Shown piece after piece: positions 1 through 7,337 of a stretch of 64,000 nucleotides of DNA. The position numbers and the translations under genes were made by a program. This stretch comes from an uncultured Clostridia bacterium. GTDB taxonomy: Bacteria; Bacillota; Clostridia; Oscillospirales; Ruminococcaceae. The stretch lies in NCBI GenBank assembly GCA_947625375.1, contig CANQOC010000013.1, positions 1-64,000 of the forward strand. The letters run 5' to 3'. Under the pieces are notes generated by a model. It worked only from the letters and a program-made list of their open reading frames with translations, made no database searches and was not told the origin of the DNA. Each line of letters opens with the position of its first letter. Within the stretch, counting starts at the first letter, position 1.

Positions 1-28
1 AAAACCGCAGTAATACGAGCTTTTTCGT

Positions 29-118
29 TGGCGGAGAAAGAGGGATTTGAACCCTCGCGCCGGTTACCCGACCTACTCCCTTAGCAGGGGAGCCCCTTCA
101 CCACTTGGGTATTTCTCC
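29..118 (-). tRNA. tRNA-Ser (anticodon GCU)
   Basis: Read on the minus strand, this folds as a class II tRNA. The 7-bp acceptor stem GGAGAAA (118-112) pairs with TTTCTCC (39-33). The anticodon arm CTCCC-TGCTAAG-GGGAG reads GCT, there is a long variable arm, and a GGTTCAAATCC T-loop. The CCA end is encoded (31-29). A long variable arm with GCT means serine (AGC/AGU codons). Confidence 0.95.
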
Positions 119-202
119 ACGGTGACTCATTTGATTATAAAGTAAAATCGCCCGGTTGTCAAGTCTTTTTTGAATATTTCTTTCCCAGCGCCATGTGTCT
201 CC

Positions 203-385
203 CCCTCTATCCCCTGATTTCTATCTTCTGACTTCTGCCCTCTCACTTCTGCCCTCTATATGCGGGGGCGACTGAGACAGCATGAGCGCCGGCGAATTTC
301 TTCCCCGCCGTTCCCCTCTATCATCTACCCTCTACCCTCTATCCTCCATCTTCTATCCTCTATCTTCCAACTTCTATCCTCTATA
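203..385. repeat. Two heptamer (TCTAWCY-like) repeat arrays
   Basis: Two pyrimidine-rich arrays (about 203-260 and 312-385) are built of degenerate 7-base units such as TCTATCC, TCTATCT and TCTGACT. Both end in the same CCTCTATATGCG. The same unit recurs in at least eight other gaps of this window on either strand. Between tRNA-Ser and the first gene (119-467) I see only these arrays and one promoter. Confidence 0.75.
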
Positions 386-410
386 TGCGTCCAAAAGGGC
401 GCATACAGTA

Positions 411-439
411 TTGCCTTTTCCGCGAAAATGTGGTAAAAT
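411..439 (+). promoter_or_regulatory. Sigma-A promoter of the nucleosidase gene
   Basis: TTGCCT (411-416), a 17-base spacer and TAAAAT (434-439) lie 28 bases before the ATG at 468. CGGAGG precedes that ATG. Confidence 0.65.
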
Positions 440-467
440 ATCGGTATAAACTTTATCGGAGGCGCTT

Positions 468-1154
468 ATGAAAATCGGAATGATTGTCGCGATGACCGAC
501 GAGGTCGGAGCGCTGCTTAAAAAAATCGGCACACCGCTGAGCACTGAGAGCTTCGGCGGGTTTGATGTGCGGAAATATTCCGCCGCGGGGCACGAGCTTT
601 TCGTCGTCAAAAGCGGCGTGGGCGAAATCTATGCCGCCGGCGCGGCACAGATGCTCATCACCAAATACTCCGTCGGAATGATTGTCAACTTCGGCATCTG
701 CGGCGGACTGACCGACGACATGAGCCTTCGGCGCGCGGTCGTCGTCGAAAGTGTCGTGCACTACGACTTCGACACATCGGCATTCGACGGCTGCGAGCCC
801 GCGCGTTATCCCGACTACCCGTCCGCATATATCCCGACGGCGAAAGCCTTGGTCGACGCCGCCGTCGCGGCAGACCCGTCACTTGAAAGGGTGATTTGCG
901 CTTCGGGGGACAAATTCGTCGATGACCCCAAAAAAAAGAAGGAGCTTAACCGCCTCTACGGCGCGAAAATATGCGAGATGGAGGCGGCGGGAATACTTCT
1001 GACCGCCGACCGCGCCGGAATCCCGGTCCTCATGATAAAAGCGGTGTCGGACAGCGTCACGGGCGGCGCGGAGGAAGCCGCGGCAATGGTAAACGAAGCG
1101 GCCGAAAGCTGCGTCTCGGCGATGCTGAGGGCGCTCGAGGTTTTGGGTGAATAG
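468..1154 (+). CDS. mtnN: Nucleosidase, MTA/SAH nucleosidase family
   Basis: This 228-residue protein of the nucleoside phosphorylase fold has the length usual for 5'-methylthioadenosine/S-adenosylhomocysteine nucleosidases. Seen: an N-terminal MKIGMIVAMTDEV strand, a glycine-rich VNFGICGGL (about 70-78), and the substrate-binding stretch CEMEAAGI with its purine/ribose Glu (about 169-175). The late VSDSVTG carries the catalytic Asp that protonates the base. In the family it cleaves MTA or SAH to adenine plus thioribose or S-ribosylhomocysteine in the cytosol. CEMEAAGI departs from the usual DMEGAA, so another purine nucleoside could be the substrate. It is followed 16 bases later by the HTH-aminopeptidase gene and shares its promoter. 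Confidence 0.75.
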   Translation: MKIGMIVAMTDEVGALLKKIGTPLSTESFGGFDVRKYSAAGHELFVVKSGVGEIYAAGAAQMLITKYSVGMIVNFGICGGLTDDMSLRRAVVVESVVHYDFDTSAFDGCEPARYPDYPSAYIPTAKALVDAAVAADPSLERVICASGDKFVDDPKKKKELNRLYGAKICEMEAAGILLTADRAGIPVLMIKAVSDSVTGGAEEAAAMVNEAAESCVSAMLRALEVLGE

Positions 1155-1170
1155 CTCAAGGAGGTTGAAT

Positions 1171-2727
1171 ATGTCTACATTCGGCGAAAGGCTTAAAAAG
1201 GCAAGGAAGCGCAAGGGACTCTCACAGGTCGACGTCCTCGACGCAATCGGTCTTTCAAACAAATCTCTTTCAAGATACGAAAAGGACGAGACAACGCCGT
1301 CCCCCGAAACGCTTAAGCGGCTTATCCGTCTCTACGACGTCTCGGGCGAATATATCCTCGGACTCACCTCCGAGATGGGGACCTCGGCGGAGGGCGCCGC
1401 CGAGGGCGAGAACCTTATCGCGATGACCGACAACCGCGCGAGCGCGCAAAAGCTTCTCTCGTTCATCTCCTCCTCGCCGACGGTTTATCACGCCGTCGAG
1501 AACATCACAAGGCGGCTCTCGAACGAGGGCTATAAGCGCCTCAACGAGTGGGACGACTGGGACATCGAGGCCGGCGGGAAATATTTCGTCACCCGAAACG
1601 GCTCGTCCGCAATCGCGTTCAGGGTCGGCGCCGACCCGTCCGGCTTCTCGGTATACAGCGCACACTGCGACTCCCCGATGTTCAAGCTCAAACCCGGCGC
1701 CGAAGCCGAACAGCTCGGGCACTATGTGCGGCTCAACACCGAGCGCTACGGAGGAATGATTATGCCGTCGTGGCTCGACCGCCCGCTTTCAATCGCCGGA
1801 AGAGCAGTCGTACTCTCGGGCGGTGCGCTTAAGACCGTCAACGTCGACCTCCGCGACACCTCCGCAATCATGCCCAACCTTGCGCCGCACATGAACCGCG
1901 AGCTCGGCGAAGGGATAAAATGCGACCCGAAGACCGACACCGTCGCGATTATCGGCTCGGAAAAATCCGCCGGAAGCCTTATGAAAAAAGTCGCCGAGGC
2001 GGCGGGCGTCAGGGAGAAGGACATCGTCTCGACCGACCTGTTTTTATACAACAAAACCGCCGGAGAAATCTGGGGCGACGGCGGCGAGTTCGTCTCGTCC
2101 CCGAGGCTCGACGACCTCCAGTGCGCATACGCCGGACTCCAGGGTCTTCTCAACGCCGACAGCGTCGGAGGAATCGCGATGCTCTGTCTCTTCGACAACG
2201 AGGAGGTCGGCAGCTCGACGCGTCAGGGCGCAAATTCCGACTTCCTGGTGACGACGGTCGGGCGAATCTGCGACGCGCTTAAAAAGGACAGGGCAAAGAT
2301 GCTTTCGAGGAGCTTCGCTGTCTCGGCCGACAACGCCCACGCCGTCCACCCGAATCACCCCGAATACGCCGACCCCGTCAACCGCCCCTATATGAACGGC
2401 GGAATCGTCATAAAGTTCAACTCGAGCCAGCGCTACGCGACCGACGCCCTCTCCGAAGCGGTCTTCAGAAGAATCTGCACCTCGGTCGGCGTACCGGTGC
2501 AGACATATGCCAACCGCTCCGACATCGCCGGCGGCGGCACCCTTGGGAACATCTCGGCGACCCGGCTCTCTGTCCCGACCGTCGACATCGGACTCGCGCA
2601 GCTCGCGATGCATTCGAGCTATGAGACCGCCGGAACGATGGACACACTATACCTCGAGCGCGCGGCGGCCGAGCTTTTCCGCTCGTCCTTCGGCTACACC
2701 GACGACGGAGGTCTCGTTGTAAAATGA
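1171..2727 (+). CDS. XRE-type HTH domain fused to M18 aminopeptidase
   Basis: The start is ATG 1171 behind AAGGAGG; a longer reading lacks a good site. The protein has 518 residues. Residues about 4-60 are an XRE/Cro helix-turn-helix (LKKARKRKGLSQVDVLDAIG, then SNKSLSRYEKDETTPS). From about 85 to the end it is a complete M18 metallo-aminopeptidase with all expected zinc and catalytic motifs: SAHCDSP (His, Asp), RLDDLQ (Asp), FDNEEVGSST (Glu-Glu), SADNAHAVHP (Asp) and LAMHSSYET (His). M18 enzymes are dodecameric peptidases that prefer acidic N-termini and normally carry no DNA-binding domain. The fusion suggests a peptidase that also binds DNA or senses peptides, which is inference. It overlaps the GNAT gene by 4 bases (ATGA), so the two are translationally coupled. 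Confidence 0.9.
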   Translation: MSTFGERLKKARKRKGLSQVDVLDAIGLSNKSLSRYEKDETTPSPETLKRLIRLYDVSGEYILGLTSEMGTSAEGAAEGENLIAMTDNRASAQKLLSFISSSPTVYHAVENITRRLSNEGYKRLNEWDDWDIEAGGKYFVTRNGSSAIAFRVGADPSGFSVYSAHCDSPMFKLKPGAEAEQLGHYVRLNTERYGGMIMPSWLDRPLSIAGRAVVLSGGALKTVNVDLRDTSAIMPNLAPHMNRELGEGIKCDPKTDTVAIIGSEKSAGSLMKKVAEAAGVREKDIVSTDLFLYNKTAGEIWGDGGEFVSSPRLDDLQCAYAGLQGLLNADSVGGIAMLCLFDNEEVGSSTRQGANSDFLVTTVGRICDALKKDRAKMLSRSFAVSADNAHAVHPNHPEYADPVNRPYMNGGIVIKFNSSQRYATDALSEAVFRRICTSVGVPVQTYANRSDIAGGGTLGNISATRLSVPTVDIGLAQLAMHSSYETAGTMDTLYLERAAAELFRSSFGYTDDGGLVVK

Positions 2728-3206
2728 CCCCCGAAATCATTATCAGACCCGCCGTCGAAAGCGACGCCGAGGACGTCCTCGGACTTTTGGCGGATATCCT
2801 TGAACTGCACAGAAAGCGCCGCCCCGACCTTTTTCGGGACGGCTCTTCGGGAAAATACGACGCCGAGAGCTTTTCGACGCTCCTTAAAGACCCCGCGTCG
2901 GACGTCTTTGTCGCCGACGAATACGGCCGCGCCATCGGGTATATCATCTTTCGGATTGAAAGCGGCGGGTGGAACCCCGTCCTTAGGGACATAAAGACGC
3001 TTTATATCGACGACCTCTGTGTCTCCGAGGCGCACCGGGGCAAGGGCATCGGCTCGGCGCTGATGAAAACCGCCGAGGATAGGGCGAGGACGTTCGGCTG
3101 TCACAGCGTCACCCTCAACGTCTGGGAGTTCAACGACTCGGCGCGCGGGTTCTATTCCCGCCTCGGATATTCGACACAGCGCCGCGAAATGGAAAAAATC
3201 ATCTGA
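2724..3206 (+). CDS. GNAT family N-acetyltransferase
   Basis: This 160-residue protein has the size and fold signature of Gcn5-related acetyltransferases. The acetyl-CoA pyrophosphate loop is seen as HRGKGIGSALM (about 105-115) after the beta-4 strand IDDLCVSEA. It is followed by motif B, NDSARGFYSRLGY (about 139-151). The substrate cannot be read from the sequence. It overlaps the stop of the HTH-aminopeptidase gene by 4 bases, so it belongs to the same operon, and a peptide or amino-group substrate would fit that context (inference). Its last bases overlap the 3' end of the convergent gene on the minus strand. Confidence 0.85.
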   Translation: MTPEIIIRPAVESDAEDVLGLLADILELHRKRRPDLFRDGSSGKYDAESFSTLLKDPASDVFVADEYGRAIGYIIFRIESGGWNPVLRDIKTLYIDDLCVSEAHRGKGIGSALMKTAEDRARTFGCHSVTLNVWEFNDSARGFYSRLGYSTQRREMEKII

Positions 3207-3951
3207 GCTCACAAACCCACGAGCCGCGAAGCTCGAGCGGCTGATTCGCCTTTTCATAAATCACGACCGCGCCGATTTTAACGGTGAGCTCCCCCGCCGA
3301 GTTGATGTCCGGGTATCCGTCACAGGGCGACTCCGCGGCCCCGTATGTCTCCCAAGCCGCGACGGCGGTGCTTCCGTCGGCGTATTTTTCAACAAGCCGC
3401 AGGGAGAGCGTCCCCGTCCCCGACTCCCCGATTTCGACGCCGCACAAAAGCTCTTCACCGACCGGTTCGGCACCGTCCGCGCCGGTTTTTTCGGCCCTGC
3501 CGTATTCGATAAGCCGGCCGAGTCCGAGGGACCGAAGCTCTTCGCCGTCGGCGCTATCAAGCCGCTTGCGCAAAAGCTCCCCCGCCCCGCTGATTTCGTA
3601 TTCCGTCGCGGTGATTTCTGCCCGCTCCGAGATGAGCGGCGGCTTTTCGGCATCCTTTGGGATAAGCCTTATCTGCGGCACGCCGCCGGTACAGCCGGTG
3701 ACGGCGATGTCGAAGTCCTCCGAAGCGTCGCCGACATATTCGACGCCGGTGACCGTCCCGAAGAAGTTTTTGATGTCTGCGAGTCCGCCCGCCGCACCTA
3801 CGGCAGCCGTCAGAACCGCCATAACCGCCGCCGCGGCAGCAATCGGGAGGGCAATCCTCCGCTTTTTCCGCACCGGCGACACCGCCTCGTCATACAAATC
3901 CTCGCCGATATATCCGAGCGAATCGCTCAGCTTTTCGGGATTCATGCTCAT
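3199..3951 (-). CDS. Membrane protein encoded with ECF sigma (putative anti-sigma)
   Basis: This 250-residue single-pass protein has a short cytoplasmic N-terminus (about 1-32, ending in RKKRR), one Ala-rich membrane helix (about 33-58) and an extracytoplasmic domain of about 190 residues I do not recognise. Its ATG overlaps the sigma-factor stop by 4 bases, so the two are coupled. The topology and position are those of an anti-sigma factor or extracytoplasmic sensor. No HxxxCxxC zinc anti-sigma motif is present, and the cytoplasmic part is short, so the role is inferred from context. The only Cys residues lie in the outer domain. Confidence 0.6.
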   Translation of the reverse strand: MSMNPEKLSDSLGYIGEDLYDEAVSPVRKKRRIALPIAAAAAVMAVLTAAVGAAGGLADIKNFFGTVTGVEYVGDASEDFDIAVTGCTGGVPQIRLIPKDAEKPPLISERAEITATEYEISGAGELLRKRLDSADGEELRSLGLGRLIEYGRAEKTGADGAEPVGEELLCGVEIGESGTGTLSLRLVEKYADGSTAVAAWETYGAAESPCDGYPDINSAGELTVKIGAVVIYEKANQPLELRGSWVCELR

Positions 3952-4508
3952 AAAATATCCTCCTTTTCAAGATACGCCTTCAGCGACCGACGAAGCCGGC
4001 AGAGAAGGCTCTTTGTTTTTTCGGTGCGCCAGCCGAACCGCTCCGAGATGCCGTCAATCGGCTCGCAGAGTCCGTAGCGCAGGACAAACGCCCGCCGCTT
4101 CTCGGGCGGAAGTTCCCTCAGCCAAGCGTCGATTTTCTCGCCCAAAAACCTCGTCTCGACCTCGCGCTCGGTCTTAAAGTCCGAGGGAATCACCTCGGAA
4201 AGCTCGTCGAGCGAGACGGAATATTCCGAGCGTTTTTCGCGTCCGCGCTTTCTGAGCCTGTCTATACATGTTCTGCGCATCAGCATTATAAGGTATGACC
4301 GAAGATTTTCGGGCATATTCGGCGGAACCGACCGCCATGCGCCTAAAAGAACGTCGTCGAGACATTCCTCACTCTCCCCCGCGTCGCCGAGAATGTTATA
4401 GGCGGTCTTTAAAAGATAGCTCCCGTATTTCTCCTTCACAGCGCCGACCGCCGAGGCGTCACGGCTTATCATCAGCGCGACGATTTCGCTGTCCGTCAAG
4501 TCTATCAT
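3948..4508 (-). CDS. ECF RNA polymerase sigma factor
   Basis: This 186-residue sigma-70 family protein of ECF size has region 2 at about 22-90 (EECLDDVLLGAWRSVP, RSYLIMLMRRTCIDRLRK) and region 4 at about 125-180 (LPPEKRRAFVLRYGL, then an HTH ending in TKSLLCRLRRSLKAYL). It would direct RNA polymerase to its own regulon, held in check by the membrane protein next to it. The ATG at 4508 sits directly against GGAG. A TTG at 4499, spaced 9 bases, is a credible alternative start. It is transcribed divergently from the response regulator across a 141-base gap that holds both promoters. Confidence 0.85.
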   Translation of the reverse strand: MIDLTDSEIVALMISRDASAVGAVKEKYGSYLLKTAYNILGDAGESEECLDDVLLGAWRSVPPNMPENLRSYLIMLMRRTCIDRLRKRGREKRSEYSVSLDELSEVIPSDFKTEREVETRFLGEKIDAWLRELPPEKRRAFVLRYGLCEPIDGISERFGWRTEKTKSLLCRLRRSLKAYLEKEDIL

Positions 4509-4649
4509 CTCCTTTCTGCACTATAACTCGCCGCCAAGGCGAAAAGGTTTCGCTTTTGGGCGTCAATACTCCGAATATTCATAATTTTTACACACTTTCC
4601 GCACAGTAATGATATATAATATAATCAGTAAAATTTGGGAGGTAAAGCT

Positions 4650-5324
4650 ATGCCAAGAATCCTCATCGTCGACGACGAGGCAAAGATTCGCGAAGTCGTC
4701 AAGGAATACGCCGCTTTCGAGGGGTATGAAACCGAAGAGGCGGCCGACGGAATGGAAGCTGTCGAAAAGGTCCGCGCGGACAAGAATTTCGACTGCATCA
4801 TCATGGACATAATGATGCCGAAGCTCGACGGCTATTCCGCCTGCAAAGAGATTAAAAAGATTAAGAATATCCCCGTAATCATGCTTTCGGCGCGCGGCGA
4901 GGAGTATGACAAGCTCTTCGGCTTCGAGGTCGGAATCGACGACTATGTTGTAAAGCCGTTTTCGCCGAAGGAGCTTATGGCAAGGGTCAAGGTCGTAATC
5001 AAGCGCGGCTCGCGCGACCAGAACGAGGATATCCTCACTTATAAGGGCCTCGTCATAAACTTCGCCGCCCGCGACGTCATCATCGACGGCAAGCGCGCAC
5101 AGATGACCCCGAAGGAATACGACATCCTCTTCTTCCTCGCGAAGAACATGAACATCGCGATGTCGCGCGAAAAGCTCCTCGAGGAAGTCTGGGGCTTCGA
5201 CTTCTACGGCGACGACCGCACCGTCGACACTCACATTAAAATGCTCCGGAACAGTCTCGGCCCCTATCGCGACCTGATAGTGACCTTAAGGGGAATGGGG
5301 TATAAGTTTGACAACATCAAGTAA
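4650..5324 (+). CDS. OmpR/PhoB-family response regulator
   Basis: The start is ATG 4650 behind GGGAGG; 224 residues. The receiver domain (about 1-115) has the acidic pocket VDDE, the phospho-acceptor Asp in IIMDIMMPKLDGY, the switch residue in MLSARGE, and Lys in VVKPFSPKEL. The C-terminal winged-helix domain (about 128-222) has the OmpR signature MTPKEYDILFFLAKN, and recognition and wing stretches ending LRGMGYKF. The histidine kinase gene overlaps its end by 17 bases. This is a typical membrane-signal two-component pair; the stimulus is unknown. Confidence 0.93.
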   Translation: MPRILIVDDEAKIREVVKEYAAFEGYETEEAADGMEAVEKVRADKNFDCIIMDIMMPKLDGYSACKEIKKIKNIPVIMLSARGEEYDKLFGFEVGIDDYVVKPFSPKELMARVKVVIKRGSRDQNEDILTYKGLVINFAARDVIIDGKRAQMTPKEYDILFFLAKNMNIAMSREKLLEEVWGFDFYGDDRTVDTHIKMLRNSLGPYRDLIVTLRGMGYKFDNIK

Positions 5325-6735
5325 GCCGAAGCAGCGCGCCCTCTCCCTTCGCTCAACGATTTGGATTTACTTCGCGCTCTTCACCGGCGCAATCCTCTTT
5401 CTCGTCTGGTTCTTCCAGGTGTTTACGCTCGACCGCTACTACGAGCTTTCGACGCGCTCGAAGCTTAAGACCACCGCCGACACCATCGCCCTCGGGTTCG
5501 ACTCCGAAGACCCCGTTTCGAGCACGGTGCAGATTGAGAACCTCGCGCACGACAACACCATGACGATTGTCGTCTGTGAGCGCAACGGAAAGGTGCTTAT
5601 CGTCTCGGACTTCCGCGGCGGATATTCCGTCCTGACACAGAATCAGGGGATACGCCTCTTCCTCTACCGCCGCGAGCTCAATGAAAGCGAGGACGGCTGG
5701 TTCCTGTCGGTCGCGAAAAACGAGCGCTTCAACACGACCGAATACGTTTACGGCGTGCTCTTGGACGACGACTATATGCTCTTCATAAACGCGTCGCTCG
5801 AGCCGATCGGCCCGGCGGTCGAGATTATCAAGGAACAGCTTATTTTCATCACCCTTATGACCTTCTTCATCGGTCTGTTCGTCACTCTTATGCTCTCCAA
5901 CCGCCTCTCCCGCCCGTTCAAGCAGATTACCGCCGCTGCGGACAAGCTTGCCTCGGGCGACTATTCCACCCGATTCGAGAGCGGCGGCTATGCCGAAATA
6001 AACGAGCTCTCCGACGCGCTGAACTATGCCGCTTCCGAGATATCCAAGGTCGACAGCCTTAGAAACGACCTTGTCGCCAACGTCTCGCACGACCTGCGCA
6101 CACCGCTGACGATGATAAAGGCATATGCCGAAATGATTCGCGACCTCTCGGGCGACAACCCCGAAAAGCGCGCCGAGCACCTCGGGGTTATCATCGACGA
6201 GGCGGACCGCCTCTCCGAGCTTGTGTCGAACCTTCTTGAGCTGTCGAAGCTCCAGAACGGCAATGTTGAGCTGAACCGGCGGCAGTTCTCAATCAGCGAC
6301 TTTATCGACAGCGCGCTCTCGCGCTATCGCCTGCTGTCCGAAAAGGAGGGGTATAAATTCGAGGTCGACGGCGACGACGACGTCATCTGTTACGGCGACG
6401 ACAGCCGTCTTGCTCAGGTGCTCTATAACTTCATCAACAACGCCGTGAACTATTCCGGCGACTCGCGGAGAATAATAATCCGCCAGCGGAACTATGAAAA
6501 GGTCGTCAGAATCGAGGTCATCGACTTCGGCGTCGGCATCGAGCGCGAAAAGCTCCCGCTCATCTTCGACCGCTACTACCGCGATGAGCGCACCAAGCGC
6601 GACGTCGTCGGGACCGGTCTCGGGCTCTCAATCGTCAAGGAAATCCTCCGCCTCCACAATATGCACTTCGGCGTGCAGAGCGAGGTCGGAAAGGGTTCGA
6701 CCTTCTGGTTCGAGATTCAAAGGGCGGAAGAATAG
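5308..6735 (+). CDS. Membrane sensor histidine kinase
   Basis: The protein has 475 residues and a TTG start at 5308 spaced 7 bases from GGGG. Domains in order: TM1 (about 18-40), an extracytoplasmic sensor loop (about 41-175), TM2 (about 178-198), HAMP (about 198-250, with DKLASGDYSTRF), and the HisKA dimer with phospho-acceptor His in VANVSHDLRTPL. The HATPase domain has an N box (NFINNAVNYS), G1 DFGVGI and G2 GTGLGLSI. All catalytic boxes are intact. It phosphorylates the response regulator whose gene it overlaps. Confidence 0.93.
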   Translation: MTTSSKPKQRALSLRSTIWIYFALFTGAILFLVWFFQVFTLDRYYELSTRSKLKTTADTIALGFDSEDPVSSTVQIENLAHDNTMTIVVCERNGKVLIVSDFRGGYSVLTQNQGIRLFLYRRELNESEDGWFLSVAKNERFNTTEYVYGVLLDDDYMLFINASLEPIGPAVEIIKEQLIFITLMTFFIGLFVTLMLSNRLSRPFKQITAAADKLASGDYSTRFESGGYAEINELSDALNYAASEISKVDSLRNDLVANVSHDLRTPLTMIKAYAEMIRDLSGDNPEKRAEHLGVIIDEADRLSELVSNLLELSKLQNGNVELNRRQFSISDFIDSALSRYRLLSEKEGYKFEVDGDDDVICYGDDSRLAQVLYNFINNAVNYSGDSRRIIIRQRNYEKVVRIEVIDFGVGIEREKLPLIFDRYYRDERTKRDVVGTGLGLSIVKEILRLHNMHFGVQSEVGKGSTFWFEIQRAEE

Positions 6736-6760
6736 TCTACAGATTGATATATCACGCAAA

Positions 6761-6796
6761 AATTCGACAGAGTGTATTATAACATTCTGTCGAATT
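6761..6796. other. Perfect 11-bp inverted repeat
   Basis: AATTCGACAGA (6761-6771) is repeated inverted as TCTGTCGAATT (6786-6796) around a 14-base AT-rich loop, just after the histidine kinase stop. No T-tract follows, so it is not an ordinary terminator. It could be a protein-binding site or an RNA hairpin. Confidence 0.5.
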
Positions 6797-6821
6797 GTCA
6801 TATAATATCACAGTATGTATA

Positions 6822-6860
6822 CAAAAAAGCAGGATTCGCCCCCGAACCCTGCTTTAAAAA
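6822..6860. terminator. Bidirectional rho-independent terminator
   Basis: The stem AAAGCAGG (6826-6833) pairs with CCTGCTTT (6848-6855) and is flanked by A and T runs on both sides. It lies between the convergent ends of the two-component operon and the long minus-strand operon. Confidence 0.75.
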
Positions 6861-7292
6861 CTATCCTTTTATCTTCTCATATATCTTCCTGCCGAGGAGA
6901 TAAATCCAATATGCCGCGGTCCCGAAGACGACCCCGATGAATTCGGCGCCGAAGAGCGTCACCGCCATCGCGGAGATGAAATAGAAGATTGCGCCGAAGC
7001 CGTAGTCGCCGTTCATTCCGGTCAGAGCAATCGCATAGGTGACGTTACTCAGCGCGACGCCGGAAATCGCCATCAAAAACGGCTGGAGGACGAAGATGAA
7101 CCGCTCGACGAAGAGGCAGAGCAATAGCTGTATCGCCGCGGTATAGACTACAATCGGAAGCGCCGAGTTGAAGTCGGGACCGAAGAAAAAGTATGTCGCG
7201 ACGGACCATATCCCCGGGACCGGAATCATCAGCGCGGCGATAATCAGCGCCGTCAACTTTGGGTGACTCTCGGTGAAAAAGACGAGCCTCAT
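6861..7292 (-). CDS. Small four-helix membrane protein, unknown
   Basis: This 143-residue, very hydrophobic protein has about four membrane helices (near 13-37, 44-63, 68-90, 100-133) and a basic tail GRKIYEKIKG. I do not recognise a family. It is the last gene of the long minus-strand operon, 45 bases after the FtsX-type permease, with a good ribosome-binding site (GAGGGGGTG). Its position suggests a role with that transporter, which is inference only. Confidence 0.7.
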   Translation of the reverse strand: MRLVFFTESHPKLTALIIAALMIPVPGIWSVATYFFFGPDFNSALPIVVYTAAIQLLLCLFVERFIFVLQPFLMAISGVALSNVTYAIALTGMNGDYGFGAIFYFISAMAVTLFGAEFIGVVFGTAAYWIYLLGRKIYEKIKG

Positions 7293-7337
7293 TCGGAAAG
7301 CACCCCCTCGGGGAGATATTTTTCGGTGTACAAAATA

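Noticed and set aside
4563..5234. Long open frame opposite the response regulator gene
   Set aside because: It mirrors a well-supported coding gene in a GC-rich genome, where antisense frames stay open by codon bias. It has no ribosome-binding site or domain.
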